Under the pieces are notes generated by a model. The model was given only the letters and a program-made list of their open reading frames with translations. It was not told the DNA's origin and did not search any database. Shown in pieces: positions 1-7,869 of a stretch of DNA of 64,000 bases. Position 1 is the stretch's first letter. Each line of letters starts with the position of its first letter. The position numbers were made by a program, and so were the translations under genes. Origin of the DNA: DAOUKH01 sp965207995 (GTDB lineage Bacteria; Chloroflexota; Dehalococcoidia; SHYB01); contig OZ242299.1 in assembly GCA_965207995.1 (NCBI GenBank), forward strand, positions 1,426,001 through 1,490,000. Reading direction: 5' to 3'.

Positions 1-3000
1 AATCGACCGTGTGATCGCCCTCTGTGCCGTCCCGGGTCGCCGTGAGGGTGACGACGAAGTCAGCCCCCTCCTGGACGTACTCAGGGTCGAACGAGAGGGT
101 GATGTGGGCGCCGAAACCGGCGTCTTTCGCGATGGTCGCCGTCGCGCTCGCCGGGTCCACCGTCACGAGGCCCGCAAGGTCGCCGCCCACGGCCCCGAGG
201 GTGACGGTGAACGTCTCCGCAGGCTCCAGAGTGGTATCGTCTGCGATGGGGATGCTGATGGTCTGCGTCGCCCCCGCCGCCGAGTCCGCCGCGAAGGTCA
301 CCGTTCCCGACGTCGCGCTCAAATCGGCCGCGACCGCCGTGTCGGTTGCCAGCGGCGCGCTCCACGGGACGGTGACTTCCTTGGCGATGGCCGCGCTCAG
401 CGTCACCGTGAACGCCGCGTTCTCCCCCTCCGCAACCTCCGCCGTCGGCCCGCTGATGCCCACCGTCGCAGTATCGTTGTCCGTCAGGGTGATCGTGTCT
501 GGGGAGACGGTGAAGCGCTTGTAGCTCCCGGTGACCTCGATGCTCTCGTCGCCCTCCGCTGTCTCGTCCTCCACGGGCGTGATGGTCAACGTTCCCTCTG
601 CGCTCGTCTGCCCCTTGGGGATGGTGATGCTCGCCAGCGCCGTCGCCGAGTAGTCCGCCGGGGCCGCCGCCGTCCCGCCCAGCGCCAGGACCACCACCGT
701 GTCCGTGGCCAGCGCCGCGTTCAGCGTCGCCGATACCGTCACCTCGGTCGCCCCGGCATCCTCGCCTATCGTGTCCGGGCTGGCCGAGAGGGTGATGCTG
801 TTGCGCTCACCGGTGGTCCCCGTGCCGGTCTCCGACCAGGGGCTGAATCGCACAGTCGAGGCCATGATGGGCTCGCCCGGATAATCGTTGTCGATGACGG
901 TAACGACCACGCTGCCCACGGTCAGCCCCGCGGCCGTGCCGGAGAGGATGATCGTCTCGCTCCCCTCCTGCTCGCCGTCGGTCGTCACTAACAGGCGCAG
1001 CTCCACCGTCCCGCTGGTCGCGCCGTCGGCAATGGTAATGGTCGGGGCGGGTGGGACAGACCTGTAATCGGCGTCTATGATGGCCGTGCCGGAAAATGCC
1101 AGGGCAACCGTCACCTCGCCGGACGTTCCCTGCCGGGTCGCCGTGACGTTGACGTAGTAGGATTGCGTGCTCTCGCGAAGAGAGGCCTTGTCCACGCTGA
1201 GGAAGATGTCCGCTGGTGGGCCTACGTTGACCACCGCGCGCACTTGCGCCTCGTACGTGGTGGTCGCATCCAGGTCCGGCAGGGTCGCGCTTGCCGCAGA
1301 GGCCGGCAGTGTGCCGCTGTAGGGCGTCCACTCGGTATCGCCCTGCTTGCGGTACCGGACTTGGTAGCCCGTGAGGGTCAGGCCGTTGGCGTCGGCCGCC
1401 GTCCAGGAGGCGTCCAGCCCGGGATTCCCCGTCTCGCTGGACGTTTCGGGCGCCAGGGTGGGCCTGCCGGGCGCCCCGGGCTTCACCTGCGTCACGAAGA
1501 TGCGCACCTGTATGGCGGCGTTCTGGTCCCCCACACGGTAGCGCACCTCTCCGCTGTAGAACTGTTTGCTTTCCTGCCCTTCCATGGCCTCCCGGTGGGA
1601 GTCGACCACCGAGGCGTCGATCACCGCCCCCTCCGCCACGCTGATCTGGCCCGTCGCGGAATTGATCGCGAACAGCCCAGATTCCACGATGTTGCCCGCG
1701 AGGCTATAGACCAGCGCCGTGCCGCCGTAGGGCGTGCCGGTCACCGGGTCGCCCACCGCCGTGCCCGCGGGGGAGAATTCGACGATGCTGCGCTCCGCAC
1801 TTGCCGTGATGGTGAAAATCGCCGTGCGCCGGACTTCCCCGCCGTAGGGGTCGATCGCCGTAAGAGTCACCGTGGCCGATCCCTGGTTGAGCCCGGTCAA
1901 CTGCAGGCGGGCGCTTCCCCCCGCGCCGGAGAGGCTGGTCCCCAGCAGCCCAGGGGGCCCGGTGGTGGCCGTGTAGGTCAGCGCGTCGCCGTCCACGTCC
2001 GTGAAGAACAGCGCCGCCGTCGGTTGTCCCGTCTCCCGGTACTCGATGGATGAGCCGGCGGCGATTTCCACGCCGGTGAACTCGAAGGCGGTGACCGCCG
2101 GCCGCCGGTTCGCCCGCCCGGAGCCCGTGTCCGACCACGGGCCCTCGCCCTCGAGGCTGGTGAGGGCGCGCACCTGGACCTCGTAGGTCACGCCCTCCGG
2201 CAGGTTCGACAGGACAAGGCTGGTCTTCGTGGCGCTCAGCGTGCCGGTATAGGCCGTCCATCTGTTGGGGTCCTCGCCCTCGTCTGCCTTGACGCGGTAC
2301 TTGGCCTCGTACCCGGTGATCGTCGTGCCGTTGGCCGGGGCCGCCGGCCAGGACACGTCCAGCGCCGGGATAATCGGCACGCTGGACGTCTTCCGCGTCA
2401 CCGTCGGCGTGGCGGGCTTGCCCGCCTCCGCATCCGTGAGGTTGATGATCAGGTTGGCGACGCAGACCTGACCCTGGACCGTCCATTTCACCTGTCCCGT
2501 GTAGGAGGCCTTGGTCTCGTAGTCCAGGCTCGCCCCCTGCTTCACGCTGATCTGCCCCGTCGCCGAGTCGATGACGAATGCGCCCGCCGCCTCGCCATGC
2601 AGCGTGTACGTGAGCGCGTCATCGGTCTCATCGTCGCCGTCGTCGTAGGGCATCCCCGGCACCGGGCCCCCCACCGTCGTGCCTGCGGCGGAGTTCTCGC
2701 GCACGCTCCGGGTCACCGTTCCTGTGCTCGAGATGGTGGCCGTGCGCGAGACATATCCGCCGAACCCGTCATGCGCTCCATAGGTGAGCGTTGTCGTCCC
2801 TGGATTGCGGAAGTCCGTCCACAATGTGGTCCCGTTCACGCTGGCCTTCATCACGCCGGGATGCGCGTAGGAGGCCGTATAGGTCAGCGTGTCCCCGTCC
2901 GCATCGGTGAAGAAGCCGGCAAGGTTGTCAAGTTCTCCCACGGCGCCCCACGGATACGAGGCGTCTGCGATGAATGAGTCATCGCTGAGCGTCGGCGGGC

Positions 3001-5092
3001 GGTTGGTTCTGTGCCCATTGAGGTTCGCGAAACTCCACTCCGTGTAGCGCTCGCCCGAGAACTTCACGCGCAGATCCACATGGTATACCGTGCCGGCCTC
3101 CAGGCCGGTCAAATCCACGCTGCGCGAGTCCTTGGATATGGAGGCATCCGTCCACACGGATGTGCCGGCTTTCTTGTAACGCAGCTCATACTGTTCGACG
3201 ACCAGGTTGGTCTCCCCCGAATCGCCCCTTTCCAGCGGGGGGATCCAGGTCACCGTGAAACCGGGGGGAGACGCCCCGCTGTACGTCTTTCGCGCCACCT
3301 GCATGTTGCGGACATGGGGACGCAGCGCGCTGATGTCCTCGCTCTGGCCGCTCACACCGTCCGTGCTCCGGCTCCTCACAAATGATCGGCCCTCCGAGGG
3401 AGCCGACTGCACGATGAAGGGGAAGGTGAGCGTGTCCTGGGCTCCGGACTCATCCGTGGCGGTATAGGTCAGGGTGTACTCTCCGGCCGCCACGGTCCCG
3501 GACAGGGTGCGCGTGTCCGGGTCGAAGGACAGCCCCGAAGGCAGTCCCGTCAGGCTGTAGGTGAACTCGCCGTCGCCGCCCTCGGCTGTCGGCAGGGTCG
3601 CGTCCCCAATATCGCCGGGTCTTTCGAGGACCATGCGGATGATCACAAAGGGGAAGAAGCGCGTGACGGTCCCAGGCGACGGCGTCACCGCGGTGTCCGG
3701 AACGTCGGTGACGTTGACGGTCACGTCGACCGAGGCGTCGATAGCGGTGTCCTCGCCGCCCGCGGCGGCCTTGCCGTCGCTGACGTTCACCGTCAGCGAG
3801 TAGCCGGCCGTGGTCTCGTAGTCCAGGCTCGTGCCCTGGCCGACCTTGATCTGGCCGCCGGCGTCAACGGTGAAGGAGGCCGCGTCCGCGCCGGTCAGGG
3901 TGTAGGCGAGAGTGTCGCCGTCCGGGTCGGTGGCGGCCACCGCGGCGCCCACCGCCGTATCCGCCGGGCTGTTCTCGGGAACGGAGCGGGTCAGCGGGCC
4001 GGCGCCGTCGTCGAACGTGGGAGGGGAGTTGCTCCCCTGCGTGGCGGACGCGACCTCGAACCGCGATGTGCTGGATGGCCCGCAACCCGCGGCGTTGCAC
4101 GCCTCTACCCGCACCAACCACTCGCCGGAGTCGCCGACGGTGATGCCGGCGGCGGAGGACTGCACCTCCACACCCTCGTTCAGCTTGTCGCCGTTGCCCA
4201 CCGATCGCCAACGGACCAGGTAGTGGGTTGCCCTGTCGACGTCGTCCCAGTCCAACGCCACGTCCAGCGAGCCTTCCTGCGGGGTCACGTCCAGCCCCGT
4301 GGGCTTGGCCGGGGGTTCGACTTCGAAAGTCTTCGCCAGGGGCTGTCCACAGCCAGCGTCGTTGCAAGCCTGCACCCGTACCCGCCATTCGCCGTAGCCG
4401 GCGACGGTGATGCCGGCGTCGGAGGACCGCGCCTCCACGCCCTCGTTCAGCGTGCCGTCGTCGCCCGCCGAACGCCAACGGACCAGGTAGTGGGTTGCCC
4501 CATCAACGTCGTCCCAGTCCAACGCCACGTCCGGCGAGCCTTCCTGGGTGGTCACGTCCAACCCTGTGGGCTTGGCCGGGGGTTCCGGCGGCGCTTCGGG
4601 TGTGGGTTCGGGCGTCGGTTCCGGCGTAGCCTCGGGCGTGGGTTCGGGCGTCGGCTCCGTGGCCGACTGGACGTCAAACCGCGATGTGGTGGGTGATCCG
4701 CAACCCGCGTCGTTGCACGCCTCTACCCGCACCACCCATTCGCCGTTGCCGCCGACGGTGATGGTGGCGTCGGAGGTCTGCACCTCCACGCCCTCGTTCA
4801 GCTTGCCGCCATCGTCAACCGATCGCCAGCGGACCAGGTAGCCGGTTGCGCCTTCGACGTCGTCCCAGTCCAACGACACATCCAGCGAGCCAGGTTCGGT
4901 ATCGGCCTGCAATTCCGCAGGCTTGCCCGGCAACTCCGGCGTGGAGGTGTCCGCTTGCGGCCTTATCTGGGCGCCGGACGGCCCAGAGGCCGGCGGCACA
5001 TAGGCGAGGACCACGTTTTCGCCGCTGGTTACGACGAGGGCGAAGACGGCTACCAACGCCGCTGCACGCGCGATGCGAGTTTGTCGGAACAT
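1..5092 (-). CDS. Giant secreted Fn3/cadherin-like/Calx-beta repeat protein (C-terminus outside window)
   Basis: An uninterrupted reading frame of 1697 codons runs off the left edge, so the stop is not seen. The ATG at 5092 begins a Sec-type signal (MFRQTR, then a hydrophobic stretch to about residue 30). Three near-identical fibronectin III repeats (about 45-345, each with LDWDDV, YLVRWRS and a CN-AGCG motif) are split by a Pro/Glu/Thr linker at about 135-165. Cadherin-like repeats (ENSPADTAVG, DPDGDTLAYTL, SLDYET) lie near 355-470, 700 and 800-1200, interleaved with more Fn3 units. From about 1290 onward there are at least three Calx-beta repeats (SLRESTQ, DNDTATVGIS). Such proteins are normally cell-surface adhesins or matrix binders. 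There is no catalytic domain in the visible part. Substrate and anchoring cannot be judged because the C-terminus is missing. Confidence 0.9.
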   Translation of the reverse strand, partial: MFRQTRIARAAALVAVFALVVTSGENVVLAYVPPASGPSGAQIRPQADTSTPELPGKPAELQADTEPGSLDVSLDWDDVEGATGYLVRWRSVDDGGKLNEGVEVQTSDATITVGGNGEWVVRVEACNDAGCGSPTTSRFDVQSATEPTPEPTPEATPEPTPEPTPEAPPEPPAKPTGLDVTTQEGSPDVALDWDDVDGATHYLVRWRSAGDDGTLNEGVEARSSDAGITVAGYGEWRVRVQACNDAGCGQPLAKTFEVEPPAKPTGLDVTPQEGSLDVALDWDDVDRATHYLVRWRSVGNGDKLNEGVEVQSSAAGITVGDSGEWLVRVEACNAAGCGPSSTSRFEVASATQGSNSPPTFDDGAGPLTRSVPENSPADTAVGAAVAATDPDGDTLAYTLTGADAASFTVDAGGQIKVGQGTSLDYETTAGYSLTVNVSDGKAAAGGEDTAIDASVDVTVNVTDVPDTAVTPSPGTVTRFFPFVIIRMVLERPGDIGDATLPTAEGGDGEFTYSLTGLPSGLSFDPDTRTLSGTVAAGEYTLTYTATDESGAQDTLTFPFIVQSAPSEGRSFVRSRSTDGVSGQSEDISALRPHVRNMQVARKTYSGASPPGFTVTWIPPLERGDSGETNLVVEQYELRYKKAGTSVWTDASISKDSRSVDLTGLEAGTVYHVDLRVKFSGERYTEWSFANLNGHRTNRPPTLSDDSFIADASYPWGAVGELDNLAGFFTDADGDTLTYTASYAHPGVMKASVNGTTLWTDFRNPGTTTLTYGAHDGFGGYVSRTATISSTGTVTRSVRENSAAGTTVGGPVPGMPYDDGDDETDDALTYTLHGEAAGAFVIDSATGQISVKQGASLDYETKASYTGQVKWTVQGQVCVANLIINLTDAEAGKPATPTVTRKTSSVPIIPALDVSWPAAPANGTTITGYEAKYRVKADEGEDPNRWTAYTGTLSATKTSLVLSNLPEGVTYEVQVRALTSLEGEGPWSDTGSGRANRRPAVTAFEFTGVEIAAGSSIEYRETGQPTAALFFTDVDGDALTYTATTGPPGLLGTSLSGAGGSARLQLTGLNQGSATVTLTAIDPYGGEVRRTAIFTITASAERSIVEFSPAGTAVGDPVTGTPYGGTALVYSLAGNIVESGLFAINSATGQISVAEGAVIDASVVDSHREAMEGQESKQFYSGEVRYRVGDQNAAIQVRIFVTQVKPGAPGRPTLAPETSSETGNPGLDASWTAADANGLTLTGYQVRYRKQGDTEWTPYSGTLPASAASATLPDLDATTTYEAQVRAVVNVGPPADIFLSVDKASLRESTQSYYVNVTATRQGTSGEVTVALAFSGTAIIDADYRSVPPAPTITIADGATSGTVELRLLVTTDGEQEGSETIILSGTAAGLTVGSVVVTVIDNDYPGEPIMASTVRFSPWSETGTGTTGERNSITLSASPDTIGEDAGATEVTVSATLNAALATDTVVVLALGGTAAAPADYSATALASITIPKGQTSAEGTLTITPVEDETAEGDESIEVTGSYKRFTVSPDTITLTDNDTATVGISGPTAEVAEGENAAFTVTLSAAIAKEVTVPWSAPLATDTAVAADLSATSGTVTFAADSAAGATQTISIPIADDTTLEPAETFTVTLGAVGGDLAGLVTVDPASATATIAKDAGFGAHITLSFDPEYVQEGADFVVTLTATRDGTEGDHTVD

Positions 5093-5519
5093 CAGCCGCG
5101 CCGTGCGCCGGTGCGCGCGCCGGCTTCCACTCTCATGGAATAATCAAGTGCTACCAAAGCGTGCTGTCGCAGCCCTCCATCCCAATGTTGAGAAACATCC
5201 GCCCCATGTCTGGAAAGGAGCCGCGTCACGAAGACGACGTCCCGAGAAGCGGCGTGAGAGTCGCAGTGCCTCGCCCTTCTGTGCCCGCTGCTTGCAAGAC
5301 CACCTCCGGCGCCCGACTGCCGTGGACAACGGACTTGCATAACGCGCGCATGCGTAACCGGCGAAGATGCTAGCACAAAACATTTGCAATATACAACTTA
5401 TGTGGTAAGTAACGTATGCGTCAAATAATGTATGCGTGACTAAAAACTAGCAGTCGCAATCTTTGTGGCGCAACAGTTTGTGACGCGCTCTTGTTACGCG
5501 GTCTTGTTACAAAGCGAAC
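5093..5519. other. Non-coding leader/promoter region of the giant surface gene
   Basis: About 430 bases upstream of the giant minus-strand gene with no credible gene on either strand. The part nearest the gene (5093-5370) is GC-rich with weak self-complementarity and could be a long 5' leader. No known riboswitch consensus was recognised. Beyond 5370 it turns AT-rich, which suits a promoter reading leftward, but no convincing -35/-10 pair with proper spacing was found. Confidence 0.5.
5414..5439. repeat. Direct repeat pair GTATGCGT(C/G)A
   Basis: Two 10-base copies at 5414-5423 and 5430-5439 differ at one base and are 16 bases apart, inside the AT-rich segment upstream of the giant surface gene. 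A related ATGCGTAA lies near 5350. The spacing and position suit a regulator-binding site, but no regulator is identified. Confidence 0.35.
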
Positions 5520-5531
5520 ATGGACGATCAG

Positions 5532-5625
5532 GACCTGGGCATCTGCAGGGAGGTCGTGGAAGCCCACGGGGCAGCTAACGCGCTACCGGAGCAGCGCGGA
5601 GGGCGACGCCTTCTGGTCAGGCAAC
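5532..5625 (+). pseudogene. Frameshifted remnant of a histidine-kinase ATPase C-terminus
   Basis: Reading from 5532 gives DLGICREVVEAHG, which matches the G2 box of histidine kinases (normally GLGLAICRxIVEAHGG). Moving one base forward at about 5569, the next frame gives GQLTRYRSSAEGDAFWSG. That matches what should follow the box (GGRIWAES..GEGSTFWF). The upstream ATP-binding parts (N box, H box) are absent and no intact frame spans the region. This is therefore best read as a decayed kinase fragment. The intact kinase at 13224-15635 has the same motif order, so the donor could be a paralogue. The match is short and was judged by eye. Confidence 0.5.
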
Positions 5626-5733
5626 CGTTCGCTTCTCGTCAGCTCGACGGTGGCTGCTTGGAATCGGCAGCGGAAGTGACAAGAAGTCATGGATAAATGG
5701 TCATAAAGTTACAGCGCGGTTATACACGAGTGG

Positions 5734-5739
5734 TATATT
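5734..5739 (+). promoter_or_regulatory. Candidate -10 box (TATATT) of the four-cysteine lipoprotein gene
   Basis: TATATT stands about 95 bases ahead of the ATG at 5833 in an AT-rich patch between GC-rich blocks. No good -35 hexamer at 16-18 bases is seen. Confidence 0.35.
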
Positions 5740-5832
5740 CTGGGCCGCGACGGGAGGCCTCCCGGGTCACCCGCCGGGGCCTCTATTCAGGACGAAGCCG
5801 CCGTGAGCTGCTGGGGCAACAAGAAAGGGCGT

Positions 5833-6921
5833 ATGGCCGCAATAGGGGGCATCGTCCTGCTTGCCCTCGCTGTCGCGGCGGCGTGCTCGGCACCGGAACC
5901 AACGGCTACGCCTACGGTCGCACCGACGCCTACGCCGACCGTCGCACCAACGCCTACGCCGACCGTCGCACCAACGGCTACGCCTACAGCCACACCTGCG
6001 CCTACAGCCACACCGACGCAGGTTCCGGCAACCGACCACCCGGTCCTTTCGATGCGGGACTTCGTGCTCGACGCGTCGACCACCGGCAAAGACCTCTTCG
6101 ACCGTCTCTCTGAACAGGAAGCCGCCTGCATCAAGGGCGTTCTGGGCGATGCCATGTACCAGGCCATGTTGAGCTTTCCGCTGTTGGCGGGAGGCGGCGA
6201 TCCCGCCGCTGCGGCGCCGATTTTTGGATGCTTGACGCCTGAGACCGCTGTGCTCGTTGGCGTGGCGTTCCTCGACGCTGCAGCCGGTGGACGCAGCGAG
6301 CAGAGCCGCAAGTGCATTGCCGATTTTGCCCTCCAGCACCCTGAGCTCATCCTCGCTCGGTTTGGCATCGAATTGACAGACGAAACCACCTACGACGGCG
6401 AGGAGACGCTCGATATCCTTCTCGGCTTCTACGACTGCATGACGGAGAGCGAGAAAGCAGTCGCGCTGATAGAGCTCTACACCTCTATCGACAACCTCTC
6501 GCCCCTCACAGGGGAAGACCTCGTAGCCCTGCTCCCGGAGTCCGAAGCGTCCTGCGTGCGTGACACGCTTTCCGAGGCGGAGTACCGAGCGATGGTGGGT
6601 GCGACGCCGTTGAGGGCGGCGGGGCTTGGCGTCAACGCAGCCGATTGCCTTACACCGGACAGCGTCGTCGCGTTCTTGCTCGCCGCCACCGAGGCCCAGA
6701 TTGGAGTCCTCAGCGATGCGTCCGCGGCGTGTGCACGCGATTTCATCCGCAGCAATCCAACGTATATCGCTGTCATCGCCTCCCACATTGGCGGCGGCCC
6801 TTCGCAGTCCTCGTCCGCCGATTTCGTCGAGGCGGCCATCGGGGGGTTCGAACTGTTCGAGTGCCTGAACGAGGACGAGCTGGCTGGGCTTGAAGGACTG
6901 CTTGCGGCCCTCGGAGCGTAG
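5833..6921 (+). CDS. Lipoprotein with Pro/Thr linker and duplicated four-cysteine domain
   Basis: Function unknown. The ATG at 5833 follows a purine-rich GAAAGGG and gives a lipoprotein signal (hydrophobic to residue 17, Cys18 after AVAAA). An in-frame GTG at 5803 is the alternative. A PTPTVAPT linker encoded by tandem DNA repeats covers about 20-65. The rest is a tandem duplication. Copy 1 has Cys99, 133, 161 and 202; copy 2 has Cys241, 272, 300 and 344. Spacing is nearly the same (34/28/41 against 31/28/44), and both copies share a CLTP motif after the second Cys. The even, conserved cysteines suggest two disulfides per domain in an extracytoplasmic protein held to the membrane by lipid. 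No enzyme motif is visible. The following hairpin at 7022 may end the transcript. Confidence 0.85.
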   Translation: MAAIGGIVLLALAVAAACSAPEPTATPTVAPTPTPTVAPTPTPTVAPTATPTATPAPTATPTQVPATDHPVLSMRDFVLDASTTGKDLFDRLSEQEAACIKGVLGDAMYQAMLSFPLLAGGGDPAAAAPIFGCLTPETAVLVGVAFLDAAAGGRSEQSRKCIADFALQHPELILARFGIELTDETTYDGEETLDILLGFYDCMTESEKAVALIELYTSIDNLSPLTGEDLVALLPESEASCVRDTLSEAEYRAMVGATPLRAAGLGVNAADCLTPDSVVAFLLAATEAQIGVLSDASAACARDFIRSNPTYIAVIASHIGGGPSQSSSADFVEAAIGGFELFECLNEDELAGLEGLLAALGA

Positions 6922-7021
6922 TAACCCGTGGGGTCGCTTGTGAGCAGAGTCGAAGGCCGGCGTCTGACCTATCTGCTGGAGGCCCTCGACAAAGTCGGGG
7001 TGGAGCCAAGGGCCTTCGTTC

Positions 7022-7057
7022 GGCCCCGCCGGCGGACCGGTGACTGCCGGCGGGGCC
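7022..7057 (+). terminator. Strong 12-bp hairpin downstream of the lipoprotein gene
   Basis: GGCCCCGCCGGC at 7022-7033 pairs perfectly with GCCGGCGGGGCC at 7046-7057 across a 12-base loop. There is no real T-tract afterwards (CTTCGCG), so it may be a weak terminator or an RNA-stability element rather than a classical intrinsic terminator. Apart from it, 6922-7152 holds no supported gene. Confidence 0.5.
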
Positions 7058-7152
7058 CTTCGCGAACCAAAGCCAGGGCGATTCGGTCCGCCTCCCGAGG
7101 CCAACGCTGGAGGCGGCTAGCGTGATCGGCCACCAGCAAGCGGAGGACTGAC

Positions 7153-7413
7153 ATGGACACCGTAGCGCTCCAGGGTTACCACGCATTCAAGCGTAGGGAC
7201 GGCGGCGTAATGTCGGTCGCAAGGTTCGCCCTGACGTTCCAGTGCGACGACGCCGGCCCCAAGACCATCGTAGTCGCCATTCAGGACACGCCCTCGGTCG
7301 ATGAGGGCCCGCGGCCGGCTTGGAAGAAGCTGGAAAGACGACTCCGGCGAATGGCCGGTGAGTGCTCCCGCCGCGCCGCGGAGCCGCCGCCACGATCGCC
7401 GTCTAGGCCATGA
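7153..7413 (+). CDS. Small protein, first gene of microprotein cassette
   Basis: Eighty-six residues and not recognised. The ATG at 7153 follows a good ribosome-binding site (GGAGG at 7142-7146). The N-terminal half looks folded (FALTFQCDDAG, IVVAIQDTP) and the tail is basic and Pro-rich. There is no signal peptide or membrane segment, so it is probably cytoplasmic. Its stop overlaps the next start as ATGA (7410-7413), the first of three such overlaps, so the four genes are probably one translationally coupled unit. The short length and dense packing recall phage or mobile-element gene blocks, but no phage hallmark gene is present nearby. Confidence 0.7.
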   Translation: MDTVALQGYHAFKRRDGGVMSVARFALTFQCDDAGPKTIVVAIQDTPSVDEGPRPAWKKLERRLRRMAGECSRRAAEPPPRSPSRP

Positions 7414-7535
7414 GCGCCCTCGTCTTGTCGGCCCTCGTGGTCGTGGTCGTGTCGCTGGCCGTGGTGCTGGCCCTGCTGATTCCTGCCATGCTGGGTCTCA
7501 CGTGGAAGCGCCTGCGGGGCCGGAGGCGCCCATGA
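7410..7535 (+). CDS. 41-residue single-pass membrane peptide
   Basis: This short frame starts at an ATG inside the ATGA overlap with the gene before and ends in another ATGA overlap (7532-7535) with the gene after. The product is almost entirely one hydrophobic helix (residues about 3-30, rich in Val and Leu) followed by a basic tail, KRLRGRRRP. By the positive-inside rule the tail should face the cytoplasm. No RBS of its own is obvious, so translation is probably coupled. Function is unknown. Holin-like or membrane-regulatory peptides are possibilities only. Confidence 0.6.
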   Translation: MSALVLSALVVVVVSLAVVLALLIPAMLGLTWKRLRGRRRP

Positions 7536-7738
7536 AACCCTTCCACTCAGCGGCCGGGGGCCTCGGGCTCTTTCACTGCCACGAGGACTGTTCGGACGGC
7601 AAGCGCATCAAGTCCTACAACCGCTGCGACGCCGGCTACGGCGAGAAGCACGTCGACGGCTGCATTTGGACCAACGCGATCCTCGATCCATGCCTCAAGT
7701 GCGGAACGGCGTGGGCGCAACTCGACGGCATCGTATGA
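7532..7738 (+). CDS. 68-residue Cys-rich peptide, related to the peptide at 10817-10951
   Basis: Starts in an ATGA overlap and ends in another. It has seven cysteines in an order that suggests two metal- or disulfide-binding pairs: HCHEDC, NRC, GC-W-N and PCLKCG. The peptide at 10817-10951 on the other strand has the same framework (EDC, RI, NRC, C-W-CN, PC-CG). This makes them diverged copies of one family. The family is not recognised. A small zinc-ribbon-like fold is a reasonable guess from the paired cysteines. There is no signal peptide, so it is probably cytoplasmic or associated with the neighbouring membrane peptides. Confidence 0.7.
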   Translation: MKPFHSAAGGLGLFHCHEDCSDGKRIKSYNRCDAGYGEKHVDGCIWTNAILDPCLKCGTAWAQLDGIV

Positions 7739-7869
7739 AGCGCTTCGCTGGCTTCTGCGTCGAGGTTGTGCTCGCCGTGGTGGTCGGGGTGGTGGCCCTC
7801 GGGGCCGTGCTGTTCGACACCCTGCGGGACTGCTTCGCCCAGGCGCGTCGGCGGCTCCTAGGGAGCTAG
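7735..7869 (+). CDS. 44-residue single-pass membrane peptide, last gene of the cassette
   Basis: Starts in the third ATGA overlap (7735-7738). Residues about 9-27 form one hydrophobic helix (VEVVLAVVVGVVALGAVLF), followed by an amphipathic basic tail (DTLRDCFAQARRRLL). The stop codon interlocks with the convergent stop of the next gene in a shared CTAG. With the peptide at 7410 it gives the cassette two membrane partners around a Cys-rich peptide. Function unknown. Confidence 0.6.
   Translation: MKRFAGFCVEVVLAVVVGVVALGAVLFDTLRDCFAQARRRLLGS

Noticed and set aside
5093..5370. Riboswitch in the leader of the giant surface gene (c-di-GMP type considered)
   Set aside because: Conserved core sequences of the c-di-GMP-I class could not be found, so only an unassigned leader is noted.
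5767..7104. 445-codon open frame on the minus strand
   Set aside because: It runs antisense to the four-cysteine lipoprotein; the plus frame has signal, linker and repeats while the minus product is Arg/Gly-rich without any family features.
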